The notes beneath the pieces are model-generated. The model did no database searches and was not told the origin of the DNA. It was given only the letters and a program-made list of their open reading frames with translations. A stretch of 64,000 nt of DNA from Azotimanducus sp965199815 (GTDB taxonomy: Bacteria > Pseudomonadota > Gammaproteobacteria > Pseudomonadales > Azotimanducaceae): positions 434,001 to 498,000 of the forward strand of contig CBDATE010000028.1 in the NCBI GenBank assembly GCA_965199815.1, given 5' to 3'. Shown one piece after another: positions 9,501 through 24,500 of the stretch (its first letter is position 1; the number at the start of each line of letters is the position of its first letter). The translations under genes were made by a program, and so were the position numbers.

Positions 9501-12500
9501 GGTGACGACGGTGGACGGAGCCAGCAGCGCCAGTGCCGCGGAGGGGTCGGCAAGCACTGGGCCGGACATCACCTTCAAGGTGGAAGTGATTGCTCCGGAG
9601 GACTACGCCTCGCGGATGCCGCAACAGAACCTGCCGGTGAAGCTGACCCTGAGAGACGGCAGTACCTCGCCTGCCGCCGAGCGTCCACTAACTCTTCAGA
9701 TCAGGGCTGGAGGAGTCGAGACGGACGTGAAGGTGAAGATTATCGGGAACGATGCCGACAACCCGGACTACGAATATACGGCCACGCTCCAGGCAGACGA
9801 TGCCTACCGGTTCACCGCGGAGAACAGCCGCGCCGTGTTCACGGTGCGCAACGACGACGACCCGCCCGGTGCGCCCGCGCTGACGGCGGCGGTCGAGGGC
9901 GGTCGCGTGGTACTGTCCTGGACACCGTCTGTTGACTTGGGACGGTTGAATGGCTCACCTGCGTCCATCACCGGCTACGAGGTCCGCTGGGCGGCAGCGG
10001 GTACCGATATCAGCACGGTCTCCTGGGCAACGGTCACTGGTGGTGCCGATGCGCGGGAATATACCGCCACCGGCCTGACCAAAGGTACCGCGCATCGCTT
10101 CGAGGTACGCGCCGTGAACGTGGTGGGGGCGAGCGCACCGGGCCAGGCTGAGGCCACGCCGACCAACAGGGTGCCCCAGGTCGAGGCCGGCGAAGATGCC
10201 ATCGTGACTTCGGGAGGCGCGCTCACGCTCGCGGGCGAGGCCAGCGACCCGGATGTGGGCGACACCCTGACCCTGGCGTGGTCGGCGGGCCAGGGCAGCT
10301 TCTCCGATGCCACCCTGGCGAACGCGGTCTGGACCGCCCCCGAGGTCTCGACCAGCACCGATGTGACCCTCACCCTGACAGCCACGGATGGCGACGGTGC
10401 CACCGCGAGCGACACCCTGACGGTGACCGTGCGCCCACCGGTGGTCTCCCTCTACCGGGTCATTGACCCTGACCTGACCGACATCAGGGAAGGCGGCGCG
10501 GGCACGGAGGGAGGTGGGCAACTCACCGCCTGGATTACCACCCACGTGAATGTCCCGACCATCACTGACGATGGCGGCACTGCTTCTATTGGTGGCGGCA
10601 AGGCGGGGGTCTCGCCGGTGGTTGATGTGGCGGTCAACCTCGAGGTGGAGGGTTCGGAGGGACTGACGCTGGTCAGCCCGCCGACGAGTGCCACCATCGT
10701 GGCCGGTGGCGACGACCGCATCTCCTTCGCAATCAAGTTCCGGGGCGACGATGACCTGAACGCCGACCGCACCGTCACCGTGACCCTGGCCGCGGGCACC
10801 GGCTACGCCATCGATGGGACACGCAACAGCGTCAGCTTCACTATTGAAAACGACGACACCGTGCCCGATGCGCCCACCGACCTGGCGGCGGATGTCTCCG
10901 GTACGAGCGCCGAGCTGACATGGAAGGCACCCCTGATCACCGGCTTCGTGAACGACAATCGCGCACCGCTCACCGGCTACGAAGTTCGCCATGCCGCGAC
11001 CTCCGATGCCCTGCCGGACACCTGGACGGCTATCGCCAATAGCGGCCCGACCACGGTGAGCCACACGCTGACCGGCCTCACCGAAGGGACTGCCTACACC
11101 TTCGAGGTGCGCGCGAAGAACGCCGTGGGTGCGGGCACCGCCGCCAGCACCACCGCCACGCCGGCGACCTTCAGCGGTGACCTCGCCGGTGCGGTCACCG
11201 AAGCGGGCAATGCCGCGGACGGCACGGCGCTCGCCGGCACACCTGTCGCCACCGGCACGGTGACCGTGACCGACAGCGACAGTAACGATGCCGACACGGT
11301 GCAGGAGCAGACCGATGTGGCGGGTGACTACGGCAGCTTCGGGATTACGACGGCCGGTGTCTGGACCTATACGCTCGACAACGACAAGGACGAGACTGAC
11401 GCTCTGACCGAAGGCCAGGAAGAGACTGACGAGTTCACGATTCAAGCCGCTGATGGCACCGGCACCAAGGTGGTCATCACGGTCACCGGGACGAACGATG
11501 CGGCCAGTATCAGTGGTGACCTGGCGGGGTCGGTCACCGAGGATGACACTGATGCCGACGAGGCCAGCGGCACAGTGACCGTGAGTGACAGCGACGGTGC
11601 CGACACGGTACAGGCGCAGGCGGATGTAGCGGGAACTTACGGGATGTTCAGCATTGAATCGGACGGTGACTGGACCTACACGCTGGACAACACCGATGAC
11701 GACACCAACGCCCTGGCGGCAGGTGCCACCGGAGACGATGCCTTTGCGATTGCCGCCGCGGATGGCACCGCGGGTACCGTGACCATCACCGTTACTGGCG
11801 CGAACGATGCACCGACGGCGGATGCAGGATTGGATGCGAACGTTGCGGAAAGTGCCTCGGTGACCCTTGACGGCACGGGCAGCAGCGACCCGGATGCGGA
11901 TACCACGCTCACCTATTCCTGGGCGCGCAAGGCGGGTGAGACTGACAATGCGGTGACGCTCACCAACGCCGACACGGCGAGTGCGAGCTTCACCGCGCCG
12001 GACGACATCGCCGAGGACGCGACGCTCACCTTCGTGCTCACCGTCTCGGACGGCACGGACAGCGCGACGGATGAGGTGGTCATCACCGTGACCGGCGAGA
12101 ACGCCGATGCCACCTTTGGCGGCGACCTGACCGGCGAGGTCACCGAGGATGACGACACCAAGGACGAGGCCAGCGGCACGGTGACGGTGAGCGACAGCGA
12201 CGGTGCCGACACGGTGCAGGCGCAGACGGACAAGGCCGGGACTTACGGCAAGTTCAGCATTACGACGGCCGGTGTCTGGACTTATACGCTCGACAACGAC
12301 AAGGACGAGACCGATGCCCTGGCCGCCGCCGCGACAGTCACCGATGCCTTTGCGATTCAGTCAGCGGACGACACGGCGGGCACGGTGACCATCACCGTCA
12401 CCGGCGCGAACGATGCACCGACGGCGGATGCGGGTGCCGACAAGACCGTTGCGGAGGGTGCCTCGGTGACGCTTGACGGCACGGGCAGCAGCGACCCGGA

Positions 12501-15500
12501 TGCGGATACCACGCTCACCTATTCCTGGGCGCGCAAGTCGGGCGAGACCGACAATGCAGTGACGCTCTCCAATGACGACAAGGCCAGCGCGAGCTTCACC
12601 GCCCCCGATGACATCGTCGCGGATGCCACACTCACCTTCGTGCTCACCGTCTCGGATGGCACGGCCAGCGCGACGGATGAGGTGGTCATCACCGTGACCG
12701 GCGAGAACGCCGATGCCACCTTTGGCGGCGACCTGACCGGCGAGGTCACCGAGGATGACGACACCAAGGACGAGGCCAGCGGCACGGTGACGGTGAGCGA
12801 CAGCGACGGTGCCGACACGGTGCAGGCGCAGACGGACAAGGCCGGGACTTACGGCAAGTTCAGCATTACGACGGCCGGTGTCTGGACTTATACGCTCGAC
12901 AACGACAAGGACGAGACCGATGCCCTGGCCGCCGCCGCGACAGTCACCGATGCCTTTGCGATTCAGTCAGCGGACGACACGGCGGGCACGGTGACCATCA
13001 CCGTCACCGGCGCGAACGATGCACCGACGGCGGATGCGGGTGCCGACAAGACCGTTGCGGAGGGTGCCTCGGTGACGCTTGACGGCACGGGCAGCAGCGA
13101 CCCGGATGCGGATACCACGCTCACCTATTCCTGGGCGCGCAAGTCGGGCGAGACCGACAATGCAGTGACGCTCTCCAATGACGACAAGGCCAGCGCGAGC
13201 TTCACCGCCCCCGATGACATCGTCGCGGATGCCACACTCACCTTCGTGCTCACCGTCTCGGATGGCACGGCCAGCGCCACCGACGAGGTGGTCATCACCG
13301 TGACCGGCGTGAACGCCGATGCCACCTTCGGCGGCGACCTGACCGGCGAGGTCACCGAGGATGACGACACCAAGGACGAGGCTACCGGCACGGTGACCGT
13401 GAGCGACAGCGACGGTGCCAATACGGTGCAGGCGCAGACCGACAAGGCCGGGACTTACGGGACATTCAGCATTACGACGGCCGGTGTCTGGACTTATACG
13501 CTCGACAACGACAAGGACGAGACCGATGCCCTGGCCGCAGGAGCGACGGTCACCGATGCCTTCTCCATCGCCTCTGCCGACGGGACGGAGGGCACCGTGA
13601 CCATCACCGTGACCGGTGCGAATGACGCGCCGACCGCGGATGCGGGGGCGAACAAGACTGTCATTGAAGGCGCATCGGTGACGCTTGACGGCACCGACAG
13701 CAGCGACCCGGACACGGGGCACACGCTCACCTATTCCTGGGCGCGCAAGAGCGGCGAGACCGACCATGCGGTGACGCTCACCAACGCCGACAAGGCGAGC
13801 GCCAGCTTCACCGCACCGGACGACATCGCCGCGGATGCGACGCTCACCTTCGTACTCACCGTCTCGGATGGCACGGCGAGCGCCACCGACGAAGTGGTCA
13901 TCACCGTCACCGGCACCAACGCCGCGGCCAGCTTCGGCGGCACACTCACCGGCGCGGTGACCGAGGATGACGAGGACAAGGACGAGGCCAGTGGCACGGT
14001 GACCGTGACCGACAGCGACGGTGACGACACGGTGCAGGCGCAGACCGACAAGGCAGGGACTTACGGGACATTCAGCATCAAGGCCAACAGCGAGTGGACC
14101 TACACGCTGGATAACACCGATGACGACACCAACGCCCTGGCCGCAGGCGCGACCGCCACCGATGCCTTCTCCATCACCTCCGCCGACGGGACGGAGGGCA
14201 CCGTGACCATCACCGTCACTGGTGCCAACGACACCCCGACAGCGGATGCAGGTGCGGACACGACAGTCATGGAAGGCGCTCCGGTGACGCTTGACGGCAC
14301 CGACAGCAGCGACCCGGACACGGGGCACACGCTCACCTATTCCTGGGCGCGCAAGAGCGGCGAGACCGACAACGCGGTGACGCTCTCCAACGCCGACAAG
14401 GCCAGCGCCAGCTTCACCGCCCCCGATGACATCGCTTCGGACGCCACGCTCACCTTCGTGCTCACCGTCTCGGACGGCACGGCGAGTGACACCGACGAGG
14501 TCATCATCACCGTGACCGGCGTGAACGCCGATGCCACCATCGGCGGCGACCTGACCGGCGAGGTCACCGAGGACGACGAGGACAAGGACGAGGCCAGCGG
14601 CACGGTGACCATCACCGACAGCGACGGTGCCGACACCGTGCAGGCGCAGACCGACAAGGCGGGGACTTACGGGACGTTCAGCATCAAGACCAACGGCGAG
14701 TGGACCTACACGCTCGACAACAGCAAGGCCGCGACCAACGCCTTGGCCGCGGGAGCGACCGTCAGCGATGCCTTTGCGATTCAGTCAGCGGACGGCACGG
14801 CGGGTACTGTCACCATCACGGTCACCGGTGCCAACGACGCGCCCACCGCCAATGCCGGGGCGGATGAGACCGTTGCGGAAGGTGCCTCGGTGACCCTGGA
14901 CGGCACGGACAGCAGCGACCCGGACGCGAGCACCACGCTCACCTATTCCTGGGCGCGCAAGGCAGGCGAGACCGACAACGCGGTGATGCTCACCAACGCC
15001 GACAAGGCGAGCGCGAGCTTCACCGCACCGAATGACATCGTCGCGGATGCCACGCTCACCTTCGTGCTCACCGTCTCGGATGGCACGGCGAACCACACCG
15101 ACGAGGTGATTATCACCGTGACCGGCGTGAATGCCGCGGCCACCTTCGGCGGCGACCTGACCGGCGAGGTCACCGAAGATGACGACACCAAGGACGAGGC
15201 ATCGGGCACAGTGACCGTCACCGACAGCGACGGTGCCGACACGGTGCAGGCGCAGACCGACGAGGCTGGCACCTACGGGACATTCAGCATCAAGACCAAC
15301 GGGGAGTGGGAGTACGAGCTCGACAACAGCAAGGCCGCGACCAACGCCCTAGCCGCCGCCGCGACCGTCAGCGATGCCTTTGCGATTGCCGCCGCCGACG
15401 GCACCGCGAGTACGGTGACCATCACCGTCACCGGTGCGAACGATGCGCCCACCGCCAACGCGGGCACGGACGCGGCCGTTGCGGAAGGTGCATCGGTGAC

Positions 15501-18500
15501 GCTCGACGGCACGGGCAGCAGCGACCCGGACGCGAGCACCACGCTCACCTATTCCTGGGCGCGCAAGGCAGGCGAGACCGACAACGCGGTGATGCTCACC
15601 AACGCCGACAAGGCGAGCGCCAGCTTCACCGCCCCCGATGACATCGTCGCGGATGCCACGCTCACCTTCGTGCTCACCGTCTCGGACGGCACGGTGAGTG
15701 ACACCGACGAGGTCACCATCACTGTGACCGGTGCCAACGCCGCGGCCACCATCGGCGGCACACTCACCGGCGAGGTCACCGAAGATGACGACACCAAGGA
15801 CGAGGCCACCGGCACGGTGACGGTGACCGACAGCGACAGTGCCAACACCGTGCAGGCACAGACCGACGAGGCAGGCACCTACGGCACTTTCAGCATCAAG
15901 GCCAACGGAGAGTGGACCTACACGCTCGATAACAGCAAGACCGCGACCAACGCCCTGGCCGCAGGCGCGACAGTCACCGATGCCTTCTCCATTGCCTCCG
16001 CCGACGGCACGACGGGCACCGTGACCATCACCGTCACTGGTGCGAACGACGCGCCCACGGCGGATGCTGGACCGGACGAAACCGTTGCCGAGGGTGCCTC
16101 GGTGATTCTGGACGGCACGGACAGCAGCGACCCGGATGCGAGCACCACGCTCACCTATTCCTGGGCGCGCAAGTCGGGCGAGACCGATAACGCAGTCACC
16201 TTGACGAACGCGAACACGGCGAGCGCCAGCTTCACCGCCCCGAACGACATCGCTTCGGATGCGACACTCACCTTCGTGCTGACTGTCTCGGACGGCACGG
16301 CGAGCGACACCGACGAAGTGGTCATCACGGTGACCGGCGTGAACGCCACAGCCACCTTCAGCGGTGACCTGACGGGCGAGGTCACCGAGGACGACGACAC
16401 CAAGGACGAGGCCAGCGGCACGGTGACGGTGAGTGACAGCGACAGTGCCAACACGGTGCAGGCGCAGACCGACAAGGCAGGGACTTACGGCACCTTCAGC
16501 ATCAAGGCCAACGGGGAGTGGAAGTACGAGCTCGACAACAGCAAGGCCGCGACCAACGCCCTGGCCGCGGGAGCGACTGCCGAGGACGCCTTTGCGATTG
16601 CCGCCGCGGATGGTACGGAGGGCACGGTGACCATCACGGTGACCGGCGCGAACGATGCGCCGACGGCGGATGCGGGCGCGGACACGACAGTCACGGAGGG
16701 CGCATCGGTGACCCTCGACGGCACGGGCAGCAGCGACCCGGATGCGGATACCACGCTCACCTATTCCTGGGCGCGCAAGTCGGGCGAGACCGATAACGCA
16801 GTCACCTTGACGAACGCGAACACGGCGAGTGCGAGCTTCACCGCCCCGAACGACATCGTCGCGGATGTGACGCTGACCTTCGTGCTGACTGTCTCGGACG
16901 GCACGACGAGTGATACCGACGAGGTGGTCATCACCGTCACCGGTGCCAACGCCGATGCCACCTTCGGCGGCGACCTGACCGGCACCGTCACCGAGGACGA
17001 CGATACCAAGGACGAGGCCAGTGGCACGGTGACGGTCGATGACAGCGACGGTGCCAACACCGTGCAGGCGCAGACCGACAAGGCCGGGACTTACGGGACA
17101 TTCAGCATTACGACGGCCGGTGTCTGGACTTATACGCTCGACAACGACAAGGACGAGACCGATGCCTTGGCCGCAGGAGCGACAGTCACCGATGCCTTTG
17201 CGATTCAGTCAGCGGACGACACGGCGGGCACCGTGACCATCACCGTCACCGGTGCCAACGATGCACCAACGGCGGATGCGGGCACGGACACGACCGTTGC
17301 GGAGGGCGCATCGGTGACCCTGGACGGCACCGGCAGCAGCGACCCGGATGCGGGTACCACGCTCACCTACGCGTGGGCGCGCAAGGCAGGCGAGACCGAC
17401 AACGCGGTGACGCTCACCAACGCCGACAAGGCGAGCGCGAGCTTCACCGCCCCCGACGACATAGCTTCGGATGCGACGCTCACCTTCGTGCTCACCGTCT
17501 CGGATGGCACGGAGAGTGATACCGACGAGGTGGTCATTACCGTCACCGGCGAAAACGCCGCGGCTACCTTCGGCGGCACACTCACTGGCGCGGTGACCGA
17601 GGACGACGACACCAAGGACGAGGCCAGCGGCACGGTGACCGTCACCGACAGTGACGGTTCCAACACCCTGCAGGCACAGACCAACGAGGCAGGGACTTAC
17701 GGCACCTTCAGCATCAAGGCCAACGGCGAGTGGACCTACACGCTCGACAACACCGACGACGACACCAACGCCTTGGCCGCCGCCGCGACCGCCACCGATG
17801 CCTTCTCCATCGCTTCTGCCGACGGGACGGAGGGTACCGTGACCATCACCGTCACTGGCGCGAATGACACCCCGACGGCCAACGCCGGCGCAGATGCGAC
17901 CGTTGCCGAGGGCGCATCGGTGACGCTTGACGGCACCGGTAGCAGCGACCCGGATGCGGGTACCACGCTCACCTACAGCTGGGCGCGCAAGGCGGGCGAG
18001 ACTGACAATGCAGTCACCTTGACGAACGCGAATACGGCCAGCGCGAGCTTCACCGCCCCCAACGACATCGCTTCGGATGCGACGCTGACCTTCGTGCTCA
18101 CCGTCTCGGATGGTACGGCGAGCGACACCGACGAGGTGGTCATCACCGTCACCGGCACCAACGCCGCGGCCACCATCGGCGGCACACTCACCGGCGCGGT
18201 GACCGAGGACGACGAGGACAGGGACGAGGCCAGCGGCACGGTGACCGTGACCGACAGCGACGGTGACGACACGGTGCAGGCACAGACCGACAAGGTGGGC
18301 ACCTACGGCACCTTCAGCATCAAGACCAACGGGGAGTGGACCTACACGCTCGACAACGAAGACGACGACACCAACGCCTTGGCCGCCGCCGCGACCGCCA
18401 CCGATGCCTTCTCCATCGCCTCTGCCGACGGGACGGAGGGCACAGTGACCATCACCGTCACCGGTGCCAACGATGCGCCCACCGCCAACGCGGGAGCGGA

Positions 18501-21500
18501 CAGGACGGTCGCCGAAGGCGCGTCGGTGACCCTCGACGGCACGGACAGCAGCGACCCGGATGCGAGCACCACGCTCACCTATTCATGGGCGCGCAAGTCG
18601 GGCGAGACCGACAACGCGGTGACGCTCTCCAACGCCGACAAGGCAAGCGCCAGCTTCACCGCCCCGAACGACATCGTCGCGGATGTGACGCTGACCTTCG
18701 TGCTGACTGTCTCGGACGGCACGGCCAGCGACACCGACGAGGTGGTCATCACCGTCACCGGCGTGAACGCCGCGGCCACCTTCGGCGGCACACTCACCGG
18801 CGCGGTGACCGAGGATGACGAGGACAAGGACGAGGCCTCCGGCACGGTGATCGTGACCGACAGCGACGGTGACGACAGGGTGCAGGCGCAGACGGGCAAG
18901 GCAGGCACCTACGGCACCTTCAGCATCAAGACCAACGGCGAGTGGACCTACACGCTCGACAACGAAGACGACGATACCAACGCCCTGGCCGCAGGCGCGA
19001 CCGTCAGCGATGCCTTTGCGATTGCCGCCGCCGACGGCACCGCGAGTACGGTGACCATCACGGTCACCGGTGCGAACGACGCGCCGACGGCGGATGCGGG
19101 CGCGAACAAGACTGTCATTGAAGGCGCATCGGTGACCCTCGACGGCACCGACAGCAGCGACCCGGACGCGAGCACCACGCTCACCTATTCCTGGGCGCGC
19201 AAGACCGGCGAGACCAACAACGTAGTCACCTTGACGAACGCGAACACGGCGAGCGCGAGCTTCACCGCCCCCGACAACATCGCTTTGGATGCGACGCTCA
19301 CCTTCGTGCTCACGGTCTCGGACGGCACGGCGAGCCACACCGACGAGGTGATTATCACCGTGACCGGCGTGAACGCCGCGGCCACCTTCGGCGGCGACCT
19401 GACCGGCGCGGTCACCGAAGATGACGACACCAAGGACGAGGCCGAGGGCACGGTGACCGTGACCGACAGCGACGGTGCCAACACGGTGCAGGCGCAGACC
19501 GACGAGGCGGGCACCTACGGGACATTCAGCATCAAGACCAACGGCGAGTGGACCTACACGCTCGACAACACTGACAACGACACCAACGCCTTGGCCGCAG
19601 GAGCAACCAAGGACGATGCCTTTGCGATTGCCGCCGCCGACGGCACCGCGAGTACGGTGACCATCACGGTCACCGGTGCGAACGACGCGCCGACGGCGGA
19701 TGCGGGCGCGGACACGACAGTCATTGAAGGCGCTCCGGTGACCCTTGACGGCACGGACAGCAGCGACCCGGACGCGAGCACCACGCTCACCTATTCCTGG
19801 GCGCGCAAGTCGGGCGAGACCGACAACGCGGTGACGCTCTCCAACGCCGACACGGCGAGTGCGAGCTTCATCGCACCGAATGACATCGCCGCGGATGCCA
19901 CGCTCACCTTCGTGCTCACCGTCTCGGACGGTACGCTCAGCGCCACTGACGAGGTCATCATCACCGTGACCGGCGTGAACGCCGATGCCACCTTCGGCGG
20001 CGACCTGACCGGCACCGTCACCGAGGACGACGATACCAAGGACGAGGCCAGTGGCACGGTGACGGTCGATGACAGCGACGGTGCCAACACCGTGCAGGCG
20101 CAGACCGACAAGGCCGGGACTTACGGGACATTCAGCATCAAGGCCAACGGGGAGTGGAAGTACGAGCTCGACAACAGCAAGGCCGCGACCAACGCCCTGG
20201 CCGCGGGAGCGACCGAGGACGATGCCTTCCCCATTGCCTCCGCCGACGGGACGGAGGGCACAGTCACCATCACCGTCACTGGTGCGAACGATGCGCCCAC
20301 CGCCAATGCCGGGGCGGATGCGACCGTTGCGGAAGGCGCATCGGTGACCTTGGACGGTACCGGCAGCACCGACCCGGATGCGAGCACCACACTCACCTAC
20401 GCGTGGGCGCGCAAGACCGGCGAGACCAACAACGCAGTCACCTTGACGAACGCGAACACGGCGAGCGCGAGCTTCACTGCACCGGACGACATCGCCGCGG
20501 ACGCGACGCTCACCTTCGTGCTCACGGTCTCGGATGGCACGGCCAGTGCGACGGACGAGGTGGTCATCACCGTGACCGGCGTGAACGCCGCGGCCACCAT
20601 CGGCGGCGACCTGACCGGCGCGGTCACCGAGGATGACGAGGACAAGGACGAGGCCAGTGGCACGGTGACCGTGAGCGACAGCGACGGTGCCAACAGGGTG
20701 CAGGCGCAGACCGACAAGGCCGGGACTTACGGGACATTCAGCATCAAGACCAACGGCGAGTGGACCTACACGCTCGACAACACTGACAACGACACCAACG
20801 CCTTGGCCGCAGGAGCAACCAAGGACGATGCCTTTGCGATTGCCGCCGCCGACGGCACCGCGAGTACGGTGACCATCACGGTCACCGGTGCGAACGACGC
20901 GCCGACGGCGGATGCGGGCGCGGACACGACAGTCATTGAAGGCGCTCCGGTGACCCTTGACGGCACGGACAGCAGCGACCCGGACGCGAGCACCACGCTC
21001 ACCTATTCCTGGGCGCGCAAGTCGGGCGAGACCGACAACGCGGTGACGCTCTCCAACGCCGACACGGCGAGTGCGAGCTTCATCGCACCGAATGACATCG
21101 CCGCGGATGCCACGCTCACCTTCGTGCTCACCGTCTCGGACGGTACGCTCAGCGCCACTGACGAGGTCATCATCACCGTGACCGGTGTGAACGCCGATGC
21201 CACCTTCGGCGGCGACCTGACCGGCACCGTCACCGAGGACGACGATACCAAGGACGAGGCCAGCGGCACGGTGACCGTCACCGACAGTGACGGTTCCAAC
21301 ACCCTGCAGGCACAGACCAACGAGGCAGGGACTTACGGCACCTTCAGCATCAAGGCCAACGGCGAGTGGGCCTACACGCTCGACAACACCGACGACGACA
21401 CCAACGCCTTGGCCGCCGCCGCGACCGCCACCGATGCCTTCTCCATCGCTTCTGCCGACGGGACGGAGGGTACCGTGACCATCACCGTCACTGGCGCGAA

Positions 21501-24500
21501 TGACACCCCGACGGCCAACGCCGGCGCAGATGCGACCGTTGCGGAGGGCGCATCGGTGACCCTGGACGGCACCGGCAGCAGCGACCCGGATGCGGGTACC
21601 ACGCTCACCTACGCGTGGGCGCGCAAGGCAGGCGAGACCGACAACGCGGTGACGCTCTCCAACGCCGACAAGGCGAGCGCGAGCTTCACCGCCCCCGACG
21701 ACATAGCTTCGGATGCGACGCTCACCTTCGTGCTCACGGTCTCGGACGGCACGGCGAGTGATACTGACGAGGTGGTCATCACCGTCACCGGAGCCAACGC
21801 CGCGGCCACCTTCGGCGGCGACCTGACGGGCGAGGTCACCGAGGACGACGAGGACAAGGACGAGGCCAGCGGCACGGTGACCGTGACCGACAGCGACGGT
21901 GCCGACACGGTGCAGGCGCAGACCGACGAGGCGGGCACCTACGGCACGTTCAGCATTGAATCGGACGGCGATTGGACCTACACGCTGGACAACACCGATG
22001 ACGACACCAACGCTCTGGCCGCAGGCGCGACCGCCACCGATGCCTTCTCCATCACCTCCGCCGACGGGACGGAGGGCACCGTGACCATCACCGTGACCGG
22101 TGCGAATGACGCGCCCACCGCGGATGCGGGATTGGATGCGACCGTTGCGGAGGGCGCATCGGTGACCCTTGATGGCACGGGCAGCGCCGACCCGGACACG
22201 GGTCACACGCTCACCTATTCCTGGGCGCGCAAGTCGGGCGAGACCGACAATGCGGTGACGCTCTCCAATGACGACACGGCGAGCGCGAGCTTCTCCGCCC
22301 CCGATGACATCGTCGCGGATGCGACGCTGACCTTCGTGCTCACCGTCTCGGATGGCACGGCCAGCGCCACCGACGAAGTGGTCATCACCGTCACCGGCAC
22401 CAACGCCGCGGCCACCTTCGGCGGCACACTCACCGGCGCGGTGACCGAGGATGACGAGGACAAGGACGAGGCCTCCGGCACGGTGACCATCACCGACAGC
22501 GACGGTGCCGACACGGTGCAGGCACAGACCGACGAGGCGGGGACTTACGGGACATTCAGCATCAAGACCAACGGCGAGTGGACCTACACGCTCGACAACG
22601 AAGACGACGATACCAACGCCCTGGCCGCAGGCGCGACCGTCAGCGATGCCTTTGCGATTGCCGCCGCCGACGGCACCGCGAGTACGGTGACCATCACGGT
22701 CACCGGTGCGAACGACGCGCCGACGGCGGATGCGGGCGCGAACAAGACTGTCATTGAAGGCGCATCGGTGACCCTCGACGGCACCGACAGCAGCGACCCG
22801 GACGCGAGCACCACGCTCACCTATTCCTGGGCGCGCAAGACCGGCGAGACCAACAACGTAGTCACCTTGACGAACGCGAACACGGCGAGCGCGAGCTTCA
22901 CCGCCCCCGACAACATCGCTTTGGATGCGACGCTCACCTTCGTGCTCACGGTCTCGGACGGCACGGCGAGCCACACCGACGAGGTGATTATCACCGTGAC
23001 CGGCGTGAACGCCGCGGCCACCTTCGGCGGCGACCTGACCGGCGCGGTCACCGAAGATGACGACACCAAGGACGAGGCCGAGGGCACGGTGACCGTGACC
23101 GACAGCGACGGTGCCAACACGGTGCAGGCGCAGACCGACGAGGCGGGCACCTACGGGACATTCAGCATCAAGACCAACGGCGAGTGGACCTACACGCTCG
23201 ACAACACTGACAACGACACCAACGCCTTGGCCGCAGGAGCAACCAAGGACGATGCCTTTGCGATTGCCGCCGCCGACGGCACCGCGAGTACGGTGACCAT
23301 CACGGTCACCGGTGCGAACGACGCGCCGACGGCGGATGCGGGCGCGGACACGACAGTCATTGAAGGCGCTCCGGTGACCCTTGACGGCACGGGCAGCGCC
23401 GACCCGGACGCGAGCACCACGCTCACCTATTCCTGGGCGCGCAAGTCGGGCGAGACCGACAACGCGGTGACGCTCTCCAACGCCGACACGGCGAGTGCGA
23501 GCTTCATCGCACCGAATGACATCGCCGCGGATGCCACGCTCACCTTCGTGCTCACCGTCTCGGACGGTACGCTCAGCGCCACTGACGAGGTCATCATCAC
23601 CGTGACCGGTGTGAACGCCGATGCCACCTTCGGCGGCGACCTGACCGGCACCGTCACCGAGGACGACGATACCAAGGACGAGGCCAGTGGCACGGTGACG
23701 GTCGATGACAGCGACGGTGCCAACACCGTGCAGGCGCAGACCGACAAGGCCGGGACTTACGGGACATTCAGCATTACGACGGCCGGTGTCTGGACTTATA
23801 CGCTCGACAACGACAAGGACGAGACCGATGCCTTGGCCGCAGGAGCGACAGTCACCGATGCCTTTGCGATTCAGTCAGCGGACGACACGGCGGGCACCGT
23901 GACCATCACCGTCACCGGTGCCAACGATGCACCAACGGCGGATGCGGGCACGGACACGACCGTTGCGGAGGGCGCATCGGTGACCCTGGACGGCACCGGC
24001 AGCAGCGACCCGGATGCGGGTACCACGCTCACCTACGCGTGGGCGCGCAAGGCAGGCGAGACCGACAACGCGGTGACGCTCACCAACGCCGACAAGGCGA
24101 GCGCGAGCTTCACCGCCCCCGACGACATAGCTTCGGATGCGACGCTCACCTTCGTGCTCACCGTCTCGGATGGCACGGCGAGTGATACCGACGAGGTGGT
24201 CATTACCGTCACCGGCGAAAACGCCGCGGCTACCTTCGGCGGCACACTCACCGGCGCGGTGACCGAGGACGACGACACCAAGGACGAGGCCAGCGGCACG
24301 GTGACCGTCACCGACAGTGACGGTTCCAACACCCTGCAGGCACAGACCAACGAGGCAGGGACTTACGGCACCTTCAGCATCAAGGCCAACGGCGAGTGGA
24401 CCTACACGCTCGACAACACCGACGACGACACCAACGCCTTGGCCGCCGCCGCGACCGCCACCGATGCCTTCTCCATCGCTTCTGCCGACGGGACGGAGGG

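Noticed and set aside
18583..22974. A 1,463-residue minus-strand open frame (and similar ones at 30,097-33,114 and 45,190-47,217)
   Set aside because: These are antisense shadows of the 606-bp repeats. High GC and repeat periodicity keep stop codons out; the translations are Arg/Gly/Val/His-rich with no domain, start signal or secretion signal.
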